The notes under the pieces: generated by a model | The model's input: the letters and a program-made list of their open reading frames with translations, nothing else | The model's database searches: none | What the model was told of the DNA's origin: nothing | Position numbers and translations under genes: made by a program | In this document: in pieces, positions 53,701-64,000 of the stretch | How the letters are laid out: each line of letters opens with the position of its first letter | How positions within the stretch are numbered: the stretch's first letter is position 1 | NCBI GenBank assembly: GCA_030737835.1 | Contig: CM060850.1 | Span: 22,344,512 to 22,408,511 of the forward strand | Length of the DNA stretch: 64,000 nucleotides | Direction of reading: 5' to 3' | DNA from: Acorus gramineus | Taxonomy: Eukaryota; Streptophyta; Magnoliopsida; Acorales; Acoraceae

Positions 53701-56700
53701 TTTTGCTTTTTATTATTTTTTATTTTTTCCAGAACTGTACACCAAAGTTTATTATAATGAAACATGGTGGTAAGGTTCCAACCCTTTCCTCCAAAAAAAA
53801 AAAAGGGAAAAGAAAAGCAGGTGATTTGTGGGTGATTCTATGCATCTAGTATTTTCCCAATATTAGAAAAATAATGATGGGTTACTAGTTATTAAATATA
53901 ATAATGTCAGAGTAGAGAATATAGTCATGCCTTGTCATGACATGCTATCATGAAAGTTTTAATTTTTTTTTTAGTGAATTTAGTTTTGGTTAAGTTGGCA
54001 AACACCTCCCACCTCTGTGAAAAAAGTCAAGGGATCAAATCCTGGGAGCAAAAAAAAAAAAAATCAATCAAATCTTTTAAAAAGCACCTCCCACCCATGT
54101 GAAAGAAGTCAAGGGATCAAATCCTGAAGAGCACCATTCTTCAAAAAAAAAATTCTCTTTTTCTGAATTTTTGTTGAATATCAATCCTCATTTCTACTCT
54201 CTATGGCTCTTGTATTTGAGGTAAGATTTTTTCTTGTTTCGTAGTTATATAACAATGCATGGTGCTCATTTTTGTTCCATATCAGTAACACTCTGGTTTG
54301 TGACCAGAGGGCACATTCACTTAAAAGTTTCTTTATGTGCTGATGTAGAATCTGCTTTTTTGTTGAACTGTTTGGAGAAGTATACTGGTAGAATTACATT
54401 TGCAATATTTTTTTACTTTTCTTGTAGATTTACCTAGATCTATTTGAAGAAACATCAACAACAGAAAAGAGTGCATGGCAGCATCGACGGAATGCAAGTG
54501 AGAGAGAGGTACATTTCTCTTGTTTGTGCATGCGGAAATAAATGTTCTACAATTTACCTTGTTGTTATTTGTGTCCTGGGGAAGAAATAAATGATGGGTT
54601 AAATACTTTCTCTGCAGAACTTGGTCCTGTGGTTGCATGTAAATTGTCCATAATTTGTATATACATGCAATTCAATAGTTGCTCAACATGTGAGATTACC
54701 TTCAGGAGAGAATATCACTGGTGTGGGTACTTGACTACACGAACACTGAATAGTTGTATGGTTTTTTTTTTGGTTCAATCTTGTAGTTTGTATAGATTAA
54801 TTCGAGTTTTGTTGAATTATAAAGTTATTGAGCTTCTCAGTTTTTTAAATTATTAAGTACTAATAGGAATACAGGCTTCATGATACTTGTGTAGAGCCAG
54901 CTGGGGATTACCACTGACTTCCAAATTGTCTTACAGATAAAGCTTGTATAAGATATTGAGCACTGAAATATATTTCACATTGTTTGATTTCCTCTAAATT
55001 TACGCATTCTAGAGGCAGAAAAATAAATCTCTTTTTCATAGTCAGAAAATTGTATTACATGCAATATCATCAAATATAAAAGGCCAAGGAGAGAGAAACA
55101 AATGGCAGGTCCATTAAAAAAAAAGAAAAATTTATGGTAAGCATCATGGACAGCAACTCAGCAATACATGTACTAGTGGTTCAGACTCCAAATGTTGTTT
55201 CACAATACATTTCAGAGGACCTCCGGTGATATTGTAAATGTATTAACCAAAGTGGGTTCCTAAGCATCAGTTATTATGCTGATGTCACTCTTTGTCAGCC
55301 ATGGGAATGTTGGTGTATTTGAGTAAGTCATGTATATTCAATCAACTTTTTCTATTAATACGTTGGTTGAGCAATATTCATGTTTTATGATGTGCAGGCT
55401 TCAGAGAATTCCAGAAATTCAGATTTACGCCATTTTGCATTGTTTGCATTTGCTGGTCGCAATGGCGAACTTCGATGGACTAGCAAAAGCGAGGTATCCT
55501 AATCACACATCTTTGACTATTGTTTACTTTGCCTTGGACTTCCATTGCAAATTATTGTCTCACAACTTGACAATCTCATGGATACCATTCACTTCCTATT
55601 TTTTATTTGTCTGAAGAGTTGTGTAGTGCGCTATTTCTTCATACAATGCATGGTGGCTATGCTTACAAATTCAGTATACATGGAATCAATACCATTCTTT
55701 CCACAATTCTGATTTTTTATTACAGAATCTATTGCAACCTTTTTTATATAGACAAGCTGGCAGCTCACCACATAATTTATTTCTTTTTGTTTTGAGGAAA
55801 GGTTGGAGCAATCTTATTATATAAAGACGCCCTTGAATAAAGGAGGAGGCAAGGGATTTCTGTACAACAATTAAGAAGGAAAGGGAAAAAAACATAGATG
55901 CATCCTACCCAGAATGGGACAATCCCCTTAATGGATAATCCCTAAATCTAGCATGAGGCCAAACCTCCAGAGAAAGAACAAAAATATGTCATTCGGTCAA
56001 TATAAGTCCTCCAACATTTCATCCTACAAAAAAACTCTCCCCCCGGTCCCTCCAACACACACACACCTGTTAAGGTTGTATTCTTTATATCCATTATGCA
56101 TGGCATGCCATTTTTTCAACCATAAGCAGCAACAGTCATCCGTTTGTGTGAAATCAGACATGTAGAAAATGGCACAAGCCAATTTCTTTTACCCTTGTTA
56201 CCCTTCTTGAGGCACCTTAACTTGCATGGTTGCAGATTTGAGGATGCTCTGTGTGAATTTTTTTTCTGAAAATACGTAGGCACCAACCTTGATTTTATTT
56301 CTAAAAGAAATGGAAATGCCCAAAGCATACAACCAAGAAACTATTCAATGGGCCATACAGCGATCTTGGTAGAAGAGTTATTTACCGCAATCCCTGGATT
56401 CCACCCCACTCACCCCTAATCCTCAATTGTGAGTCTACCCCCAGAGTACGCAAACCTGCACAATTATACCCCAATCTTTAATAAAATCACCGACTCCCAA
56501 ACTGTTTTCATAATACAGCTTTGATCCCCTAAATATGAGATTGTTTTGAGATAACCAAATAGCCCAAGTGACTGCAGGGACAAAAGACTGCAGCAGTTTG
56601 GCCCTTGCACTCCTGTCTCCGACACAGCTAAGCTTCCTCCCTACTTCCCATAAACCGGTAAGGGTTCCAAAGTGGACATTAAAATCAACACTCTCCTTCA

Positions 56701-59700
56701 GGATATGCCAAACATGTTGGACAATCGGATATTCTAACATGATGTTAGTGGTTGTCTTCGCCTACTGCAGCAAATCTGGTAAAGGGTGTTCTCTTGTAGT
56801 GTCCATTGTGATCGATAAACCTTGGTAAGCAACTTGTCTTAATACATGAGCCACATGAAGAACTTGACTTTCAGTGACACCTTAGGCTTCCATATCTTCT
56901 TGGCCTTCCACCACCGTGGCCTCCAACCTAGGCCTGTTTCTCCTCCACCAGTCATAGCAACTTCGCACTGAGAAACCCTTCCTTGGCTGTGGTCTCCACA
57001 TAACGCAATCTGAAATCTCCTCCAACGATGTGCTTTAGAGCTCCCCTAGCAATCTGCATACATATCAATCTCTTCTCCCTCATGTTCTTGCTCATCCTCA
57101 CACCCCAATGCCTGCTCGAGTCACGCTCTCTGTGAAAATAGCTGCTGCATATCTTTGAAAGTATGTGTACCATTAGTGTGATACTATTTACCGCTTCAGC
57201 TATGCCTCCTCCATGAAGTTAAGTTCCTATTACGAGTTGTAGCTGCATAGTGCCTACCCCATCAAATTATTCAATTTCTGAGTGACATGCCACTTTCTAA
57301 TCAGGCGGTTTCTGTTTTTTTCCCATCAAATTAAGAAAAGGTAGGAAAGCCAGTTGACCCCAAAGAGGGAAGAAGAGGATTGTTTGCAATGCTAAATATT
57401 TGGATTACCAAATGGTGTGCTTCCACCTTTGTTTAAAAAATCAATGTTGTTTTGCTTGAACATCTTGCTATTGATAAATGGAAGTTTTTTTTTTAAAAAA
57501 AAATTCTACATTGAGAATACCTGGAGCAGAATCATGGTTAAAGGTGTAGGATAAGCATAGGGCTTAAATGTGTGTTTTGAAAACACTTGAGAATTAATTT
57601 CAAGATTCATAAAGGAATGTGTTATTCATTGTATTTGGGCAGATTGGGTTGTAAATTTGTAATTTCTAGAAGGGGACCTGTAGTGGTGTGAGGGTTAGCA
57701 TATCATGTATCTTTTTTTTATTATGTCTTTCTTTTCCTTATAACCAGCAGTAGATCCCTCTTCTACTGACCTCCTTTTGAGTTTATTCCATTAATATACT
57801 ATGGTGCTAAATTCCCACCTTTTTTCCTAGAAAAGGCGAGAAAAGATGTGATATTAGGTGTGAACAATAACTTCAATACTGTATTTTCCTGTCCTTGTTT
57901 GGTTTTGTTCCATGAGGAGATACATTATCTCCTCCTTTTTTGGTTGTTAAACTATGGATCTTTCCTTTTTCCATTGTTATATAAGAAAATTACATTTGGT
58001 GGATTCCCATTTATTCTGAAAAAAGCTAAAACTTTGTTAAAAGGATCTCTTGTGAAGTTGGATCTTATGAATTTGTTATACTGATTTTAGAATATTATTT
58101 GAACACACTAGTTTTTCTAAATGATTTTGGGGATTGATTATTATACTTGTTTGTAATTTGAAAATATAACTGATCTAGGTGGATTATTCTTTTAATGATG
58201 ATGGAGTGAAATTTGTTTAGGAAATCCATCATGTCCTAATCTTATAATATCTAAATATTGTTTTTTTCCTTAAGGTTACGTTGACCCTTTTTTTCTTATT
58301 TAGCTTGACTTCCTTTAAATTGTGATGTTTCAGAATAAAAAAGAAAATCATTCTGAAGATGCGGAGTGGATCCCACAGCATAATTACAAGCTTGATGTTC
58401 ATGCTTTAAATAGCCGGCATCCTGGGGAGGTATGACCATTAAGATTATTTCATAGGCACACACAACACCCACTTGTGTAGACAGGTGGGCTTCGATACGG
58501 TAGTCCAACAGACTACCAAAATATGGATAATATACCCTTAACTTTAACCTCCAAATACAATTTGATTAATTTTGTCTCCAATTACAACTTGAAAGATTTT
58601 GTTTACATGGTGTTCATTGTTCTTATTTTTTTAGAATGTTTTCACTCCACTGCTCTTTCAATTAACTCCAATTATCAATAAAAGAACTAATCACGCTAAA
58701 CATCTTTAGCATTATTACGTAGGCAGATATTTTGGGTTGGTGTTTGCAGTTTATTAGTTTAGGCTCCCTTACATGACACATACTTATTTATCTAGTTTAG
58801 ATTGGTATCTTAGTGGTACGAGTTCGTAATGATTTTTTTTTGTCATTCTTGATTTGAGCAAATTTCAATATCATTTCCTGTAGGACTAGAATTTAAACAT
58901 TTATATCTCCTCCTTGTATTAAAAAACTTCTTGCATATGGACAAAGAATGAAAGAGTGAAATGAGAGAATTGAGGAACGAAAGACAAAAGAAGCATTACT
59001 TCCTCACGTCTCACAATGCATTCATATATACATACATATGTATATGTATGAGTATAATAACGGTATGTATATGCCTAGAAGTTGCTAAAGTTGTACTTGC
59101 GAACCAACCTCCTACAACAAAATAAGCACTGGAGAAGAGCAAGAGACTTGACCAATCTACAAAAATGGTTGAGCTTTGGGATTTGTTGTCAAACTTGAAG
59201 AACATCTTACAATCATTCCGGATAATGATTGCATGCTTGCACACATGTGTGTGTGTGTGTGTGTGTGTATTTATGTCTAGGGTTAAAACATATAGACAAA
59301 TTGAAAGACATGTATGCTCTACTATACAATTGATCAGTGGCAAAACTACGGGGTAGACTCGGCCGGGCTGTAGCCCCACCCCCAAAAAGTTGAATTTTTT
59401 TTTAAAATAGGGCCCAATCTCTGACCCAATTGCCCAGCCCAGCCCAGCCAGCCATCCTAATCCATGCCCAATTGCTCAAAGTCAACCCTAATCATACCAA
59501 ATTAAAAAAAAATTCGATTGAAACCTAAAAACCCTTCTCCTTCCTCCCACGATTTTTGCTGCGAAGCCTGCGAACCTACGCTGATGGACGGAGATCGGGC
59601 GATGACGAGGCGGACCACTAGACCAGGTTCGAATCAAAATATCTCTATTGATCCCTCTCTTTGTCCCGTCTCTCTCTCTCTCTCTCCCCCCTTGTTTCTC

Positions 59701-61159
59701 TCCCTCCTCCCTGACAAGACGGATGGTGACAAGGCGAATCGGTGATGATGGCCTCTGGCCGACTGGGGACAGGGGACTCGGGGATTTTTTTTTTTTTTTT
59801 GGTATACTGACTTGGGGAGTTGGTGAATGGTGGACTTGTGTTTTATACTCTTGTTCATAAGTCTCTATTTTGTTTTTTGGGTTTTATACAGCTGGTGTCC
59901 TTTGGCTTGTGGGGAGTAGTGACTTATTATTGAATAATATTTCAATAGTTGTTTTTTAAATCTAGGTTCTTCTACTTCTAGAATGTGTCAAATGCTCCCT
60001 TTATTGGATTAAAAAAATTAAGGTGTGAATGTGTGATGACAAATTGACAACATGTATTCAAATGTCAACGTATATATACATATATATTATTATTATTTAT
60101 AAGTGGTCCAAGTGGATAAAGACTTATTTAGATCAATGTTTGAGATTACTAGACAAAATATATATTTTTCAAATTTTTATTGCGCATGTTAGTGGGGACC
60201 GAGAGAGTGTCCTCTCTCTCTTTTGAAATTTTTTATTTATTCTCTAATACTTTATTTTAGGATTTTAATGTGTGGCTTTTGATGTTCAGATTTCAGAAAA
60301 AGTTGAAAAACAAGTGGTGTTGTCGGTTGTCTGACTTGTGTCTCGGCCAGAATTGAAAGTGGATTAGCGAAAAATGACTTACGAACTCATTTAGTTTATA
60401 TTAAATTCAGATTGTTTATTAGATTTTGAATTTGTGTTAGCGCCCCCCCCCAAAGTAAAATCCTGGTTTTCTATATGTTCTAACACTATTATTACTCATT
60501 TTTATCGCTGTAAATTCTGTGAACTCACTGACATGCCAAATCGTCTCATCGAAGTATGCTATTGTGATTTGTGCATTGTTGTTAAACTGGCTTCATTTAG
60601 CGCATCTGCAAGTTGGAAGTATCCTTTATCTTTATTACTTCATAAAGTAAATGTATTAGAATGTGAAATTTTCTGTGCCAAATTATGAAAACCAGTTAAC
60701 TGACTTAAGCTTCTGCAATTATTCTGTATTAATGAAATTCATATGACTTAATGAATTCAGATCATGCCAAAATAAACTGATGGTAACTCTTATGTTGCAG
60801 TTTGAGTGCAGAGAATTTAGAGAATCAATTCTTGGAGTCATGCCACATCGTTGGGTAGTGTTTTTATCATTTTTCCTAAGCTCTCCATCCCATTGTAATA
60901 TGAGGTGGTATAAGTTCATCTTTTTAATATATTTTTCTTTTCTTTTCTTCATCAGGATAGGCGGGAAGATACCCATTTCCAACTTGCACATTTCAAAAGA
61001 CACAAAAGGAAATCATTGAAGAGAACAAATGGGAAGAGGGCCGCAAATCTAATTCACATGCCAGATGCAAATCATCCTCCAGGGAAGGACTCATCTAAGA
61101 AAATAGCTCGTCTAATGGAAAAAGCTGCAAACTATGCTGGTTCAGCAAAATCAAAAAAG
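50602..61159 (+). CDS. NERD1: NERD1-like FG-GAP repeat protein, exons 1-9 (3' end outside the window)
   Basis: This matches the plant single-copy FG-GAP protein known in Arabidopsis as NERD1 (At3g51050), a Golgi/plasma-membrane protein tied to exocyst function in root growth. Nine exons with GT-AG borders, each a whole number of codons: 50602-50664, 50746-50904, 51917-52168, 52259-52378, 54428-54508, 55398-55493, 58334-58429, 60801-60854, 60956-61159 (375 codons). Exon 1 encodes a signal peptide or anchor (MRKRDLAILLLSAFAIFFSL). Exon 2 carries an FG-GAP/Ca-loop motif (VADLNGDGRMEVLVAT). Exons 3-9 contain LEPHARHLDEGFTEARL, GWSVMCFDHNLNKLWETN, HNYKLDVHALNSRHPGE and FECREFRESILGVMPHRW. The remaining C-terminal half (about 300 residues with the final membrane helix) lies beyond 64000. 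No frame error is seen. Confidence 0.93.
50675..50703 (+). repeat. (CT)n microsatellite in NERD1 intron 1
   Basis: About 14 CT dinucleotides between the exon 1 donor (50665) and the exon 2 acceptor (50745); it forms a long pyrimidine tract in this 81-bp intron. Confidence 0.9.
51375..51480 (-). repeat. tRNA-derived SINE-like segment in NERD1 intron 2
   Basis: The minus strand has ATAGCTCAATGATTGAC (A-box-like, at about 51455-51475) followed by GAGGTATTGGGCTTAAGTCA (B-box-like) about 40 nt later, then an A-rich stretch. This is the layout of a tRNA-derived SINE. Confidence 0.5.
52500..52725 (-). mobile_element. Retroelement 3'-end-like insertion between exon 4 and its partial copy
   Basis: The sequence from GGAATAAAGATTAGGACTCTCC to about 52725 has no match in the gene and separates exon 4 with its flank from the decayed copy at 52729. 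Its style (CTGATTTTATTAAATCAAAATG near the start) resembles LINE 3' ends seen at 56280-56300 on the minus strand. The identity is uncertain. Confidence 0.35.
52729..52930 (+). pseudogene. Decayed partial copy of NERD1 exon 4 and following intron
   Basis: The segment follows, base for base with scattered changes, the sequence 52303-52497: AGCAATTATACC(C/T)TGAAG, GATTCAGGATTGATCATAGT versus GATTAAGGATTTATCATAGT, then the intron part ending TTGTATCTTGATAAATTAGT. The copy has changed its exon 4 frame and has lost part of the GGRMEM region, so it cannot replace exon 4. It marks a local tandem duplication within the gene. Confidence 0.8.
53478..53650 (+). repeat. tRNA-derived SINE-like segment in NERD1 intron 4
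   Basis: AGAGTAACTCACTCAGGATTGACAC-type sequence (A-box region) is followed by CAAGTTCAAATCCTC (B box) about 60 nt later and a T-rich 3' end. tRNA-derived SINEs have this order. Confidence 0.45.
53980..54145 (+). repeat. SINE-like segment with duplicated 3' half in NERD1 intron 4
   Basis: GGTTAAGTTGGCAAACACCT (A-box-like) is followed by GGGATCAAATCCTGGG (B-box-like) and an A run. The second half, CACCTCCCACC..GTCAAGGGATCAAATCCTG, is repeated at 54086-54133. Confidence 0.55.
55800..57300 (-). mobile_element. LINE remnant in NERD1 intron 6
   Basis: The minus strand encodes zf-RVT-type sequence of a non-LTR reverse transcriptase: VQHVWHILKESVDFNVHFGT, then LLQSFVPAVTWAIWLSQNNL and IFRG (56435-56740), with a related preceding part to about 57173. 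The 3' part fades towards 55800. It has many stops and frame changes and is antisense to NERD1. Confidence 0.7.
57301..58333 (+). other. Remainder of NERD1 intron 6
   Basis: T-rich intron sequence with no recognisable gene or repeat family. Confidence 0.6.
59246..59269. repeat. (TG)n microsatellite in NERD1 intron 7
   Basis: About 12 TG dinucleotides. A nearby ATACATATGTAT-type stretch lies at 59026-59050. Confidence 0.9.
59335..60475. mobile_element. Non-autonomous hAT-like element in NERD1 intron 7
   Basis: The left end CAGTGGCAAAACTACGGGGT followed by GGGCTGTAGCCCCACCC matches the common plant hAT terminus (CAGTGGCGGAGC..). The right side has GCGCCCCCCCCCAAAGTAAA followed by ATCCTGG, the usual inner part of the opposite terminus, after which the end has worn away. 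The interior holds a GA/CT-rich exon-like piece (59518-59745) without a recognised domain and AT-rich sequence. No transposase. Confidence 0.5.
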
Positions 61160-61739
61160 GTATTTTGTTGTTTTTTTTTTAAAGAAAGTGGGGATTCTAA
61201 ATCCAAAAATTAATCAAAAGATGGGGGTTACCAGCTAGCATTAGAAAGCAAATGGTTAATTATTTTAATCATAAAATCATATTTTAATAGTTTTCAATAT
61301 TATACATGCGGACCTTGTCTAGTCTATATTGGTTTCAGCTATGGTATATCCTTGCATAGATATTATCTATGAGCTTGACTACACAGTTCAGCATGTGAAG
61401 TAGGAAATGCTGCCAAGTAGTTCAGCAAAATCCAAAGAGTTGAAGATTGTAAAATGTTACACTTAATTACTGTTATTCTTGTCATTAAAAAATAGCTTTC
61501 TTTCTCAAAATAAGAAGTTGTCATTGCTAAATATAGCTTCATCTGTAGAAGGTTATTTGGAGATAGTATGCCCTTGATCAGTACCTATATTTATGATCTA
61601 GATTCACAGTTAGCTATCACTATGATACCAGGTTTATACCTAAAATTGGGCTGATAACATTCTACATGAAATCTGAACAATTATAAAAATTCTGCCTTAT
61701 GCTCAATTGACATGACTACATGAGAAACATTTTTTTATT

Positions 61740-62110
61740 GCAAAAAAGGTTGACAAATGTACCATGACTCATTAAATACCGGGGTACAACTTGTCAGGAA
61801 AAAGGGAAAAACAAACAAAAATCACAAGACACCTAGCTGAAAGCAGTAGTAGAGAGAACTATTTATCCAGCTGGTAGCCCTCCCTCTCCCCTTCTTCTAT
61901 GACCATCCTCCCATTAAGGAACTCTCTGTATTAGCACAAAATAAGCCCCAATCTGTGATAAACCTCTCCGTGTCCTCCCTTATGTTTTTGAAGTAAGCCA
62001 AATCGCCCGTACCGCTGCCATGACAATTGATTGGGATATTTTAGCTTTTGGCGAAAAATTGGTTTATTCCTTCCTCCCATGTTGGGTCGAAATAACATAA
62101 CAATGTTATT
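61740..62110 (-). mobile_element. Short LINE 3' fragment in NERD1 intron 9
   Basis: The minus strand resembles the last part of a LINE reverse transcriptase ORF (AVRAIW-type WxIW motif near 62000) and a 3' untranslated region. It is too worn for a frame. Confidence 0.45.
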
Positions 62111-62265
62111 GATATCAGTGCTTCATATGACACTTTGTGGGTGTGTTCCAACTATATCATACTTGCCTTTATATAAGCCTTACATTCTGCATATACAATT
62201 GATTTGTTAGTGATAAAGATGCACATGGCATTTTTCTTTTTCACTAGAAGGTGGGATGTCCACCA

Positions 62266-63235
62266 GGTTATATTAAAATAAATAATACTTCCTCAAAAAT
62301 TACAAAGTATTAAAATTATAGAGAAAGATGTATAATCCCTTTATTCGATGTCCTTTTGCACGGGAAATTTGGAGTCGTTTGGACTGGTGTTTCTTTTTCG
62401 TCTTTGGAGGAGCTTTGGCTGCCGGGGAAGAGGTTGAAGATCCCAGGGGATAGAATGCATGTGTAGGGAACTCAGATTCTTGTCCCGGCGGTGTTGTGGT
62501 CTATTGGGCTCACCCGGAACCATTTGGCTTTTCATGGGAGCACTCCATTCGTGGAGTTGGGAGTCAATGCTTCGGTTTATCTTGGATTGGGGATGTTATT
62601 TGGGGGCTAGTGTTGCTTATTTGTCCCCGGGGGGGGGGATTGGTTGTGCAGGGCTAGCCGTTTGTATCTTGTTTTGATGTCACGAGTATAGAACCCTCTT
62701 CTATGTCGGGGCTTTTGCTTTAGTTTTTGTTTTTTCTGTATTCCTGTTTTGGGCTCCTCCTCTCTTAGTTATATGAGGGCATCAACCTATCAATCTCATT
62801 TCAAGAAGAGATATATGATTCTCCTATAGGTTATTCCAACAATAAGGTTTCACAGTTCAGGCTCATGAGGTGATGATTCCACCAGGTTATATTAAAATGA
62901 AAAATGCCTCCTCAAAAATTACAAAGTATTGAAATAGAGAAAGAATATATTCCCCTATAGGTTATTCAACAATAAAGTTTCCCAGTTAAGGCCCATGAGG
63001 TGATGGCCACATTATGCCTATCCAAGTTCTCAAGCACCTCAACCATATCCCACACGTTTCTCCAGGCTATATTAAAATAAATAATATCTCCTCAAACATC
63101 ACAAAGAATTAATAATATAGAGAAAGATATATATTCCCCTATAGTTTGTTAATCAATAAAGTTTCCCAGTTAAGGCCCATGAGGTGATGACCACATTATG
63201 CCCGTCCAATCTCTTAAGCACCTCAAAACCATATC
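62266..63235 (+). repeat. Three tandem units of about 181 bp in NERD1 intron 9, first one split
   Basis: Units start CCACCAGGTTATATTAAAAT and run through CCTCAAAAATTACAAAGTAT, TATTCCCCTATAGGTTATT and CCCATGAGGTGATG. Unit 1 starts at about 62269 and resumes at about 62800 after a LINE insertion; units 2 and 3 start at about 62879 and 63060. Confidence 0.75.
62345..62790 (+). mobile_element. LINE 3' fragment inserted in the first 181-bp unit
   Basis: The plus strand encodes zf-RVT-like CPFAREIWSRLDW and LVPAVLWSIGLTRNHLAFHG in shifting frames, then a G-rich run (62630-62638) and a T-rich 3' end. Similar AGAGAAAGATGTAT / AGAAGAGATATATG stretches flank it, possibly a worn target duplication. Confidence 0.65.
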
Positions 63236-64000
63236 CAGTATGTTTCTTGACATATGCCTACCTCCACGCACAACATTTGCATCTAATTACTTGCTTGTCC
63301 TGCATGCGTCTTTTTTGTGTATGTGTGAAAATAATTGTGTTGCCAATAATCAGGAGGAAGCTTACATAGTGTATAGATGAGTAAGTTAAAATAAATAAAT
63401 AAAGAAATGAAAAGCACTGGATTGTCCATTCCATATACTTCTCACAAAGAAATCTAACTTGACCAGAAATGTGCGCACTTTGGGGTTATAAATCCTTTCA
63501 GCCTCTGAAACATGACAGCATTAAGCCCTTATGAAGGTGACAGCCACCCATGTGTTTTCAACATAGTACCCTTTCCCTTGAAATTTTTTTCCATTCCTTG
63601 AGAGGCAGATATCCCAGCACATGAATTTAGGTATCATGGTTATGAACTGGTTCTTTTTTATTCTGCATCTTCCTTTTTCCGCCCGTGAAATTCCAACAAT
63701 ATAGCTTAAATGGATTTTATATTTTCATTTAATCTATTACACTAGGGAGATTCCAAAGAAACCATGTTTGTGTACATGTATATTGCTGGATGTATTTTTT
63801 TAAAATAAGCCTGAAATGAACTGTACACTTTTTTTGGTAAGCAAATGAACTTTGCATTGTTGGTTGGTAGAAGCTTTTTTTTAGTGGTTTTAATGTATAA
63901 CAAAGTGCACATGACTAAAAGATGATACCATGCATGCTAGATGAGGATTTTTTCAAATAGTCTAACAAAGATCTTTTTCATCTTTATGAACAGATGATCC
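63236..64000 (+). other. NERD1 intron 9 to the window edge
   Basis: Intron sequence without recognisable coding sequence. The expected exon 10 was not found before 64000. Confidence 0.6.

Overview
The window is nuclear DNA of a flowering plant. It holds three conserved host genes with spliceosomal introns, embedded in dense, nested transposable elements. No rRNA, tRNA gene or CRISPR array was seen. The species cannot be fixed from sequence reading alone; a monocot or another non-grass angiosperm would fit.

Host genes. (1) Positions 211-1998, minus: the first two coding exons of a vacuolar H+-ATPase subunit a gene (VHA-a), which runs off the left edge. (2) Positions 41872-45336, minus: a complete four-exon COX19 gene (mitochondrial twin CX9C copper/cytochrome oxidase assembly factor). 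Its first coding exon is only 10 nt, and its 2.4-kb first intron holds an antisense LINE fragment. (3) Positions 50602-61159, plus: the first nine exons of a NERD1-like FG-GAP protein gene, which continues past the right edge. Its introns hold LINE, SINE and hAT-like remnants and a decayed partial copy of its own exon 4.

Left repeat block (2.3-14 kb). A 6.2-kb Mutator-like element (MULE, 2452-8675) has a perfect 9-bp target duplication, about 130-bp terminal inverted repeats (TIRs), a transposase gene (apparent frameshift in an acidic repeat) and a plant-mobile-domain (PMD) gene with several frameshifts. Its ends carry a set of near-perfect palindromes whose arms change in a compensatory way. 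The MULE sits inside an older 11-kb TIR element (2326-13612), which also contains two smaller TIR elements. A MITE with tandem copies follows at 13.6-14.0 kb.

Central block (14.5-37.7 kb). Two Ty3/gypsy-type LTR retrotransposons of Tat/Ogre style lie on the minus strand, one inside the other. The outer one keeps its 3' LTR (14484-15503), an antisense gypsy-type-transposon ORF on the plus strand, and a gag fragment (36799-37740). The inner one (17141-36156) is inserted inside that antisense ORF. It has both LTRs, a polypurine tract, a primer-binding-like site, gag pieces, an integrase-end remnant and its own antisense ORF, a PMD plus coiled-coil protein on the plus strand. Two related non-coding repeats of about 3 kb (22188-25176 and 30490-33819), each with an extremely GC-rich core, are inserted in the inner element.

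Right of it (37.8-49.2 kb) are another copy of the 13.6-kb-end TIR family, MITEs, a sugar-transporter pseudogene fragment, a long inverted-repeat element, COX19, and a 3-kb TIR element with PIF/Harbinger-like ends. The region from 49.2 to 50.4 kb is AT-rich intergenic sequence upstream of NERD1.
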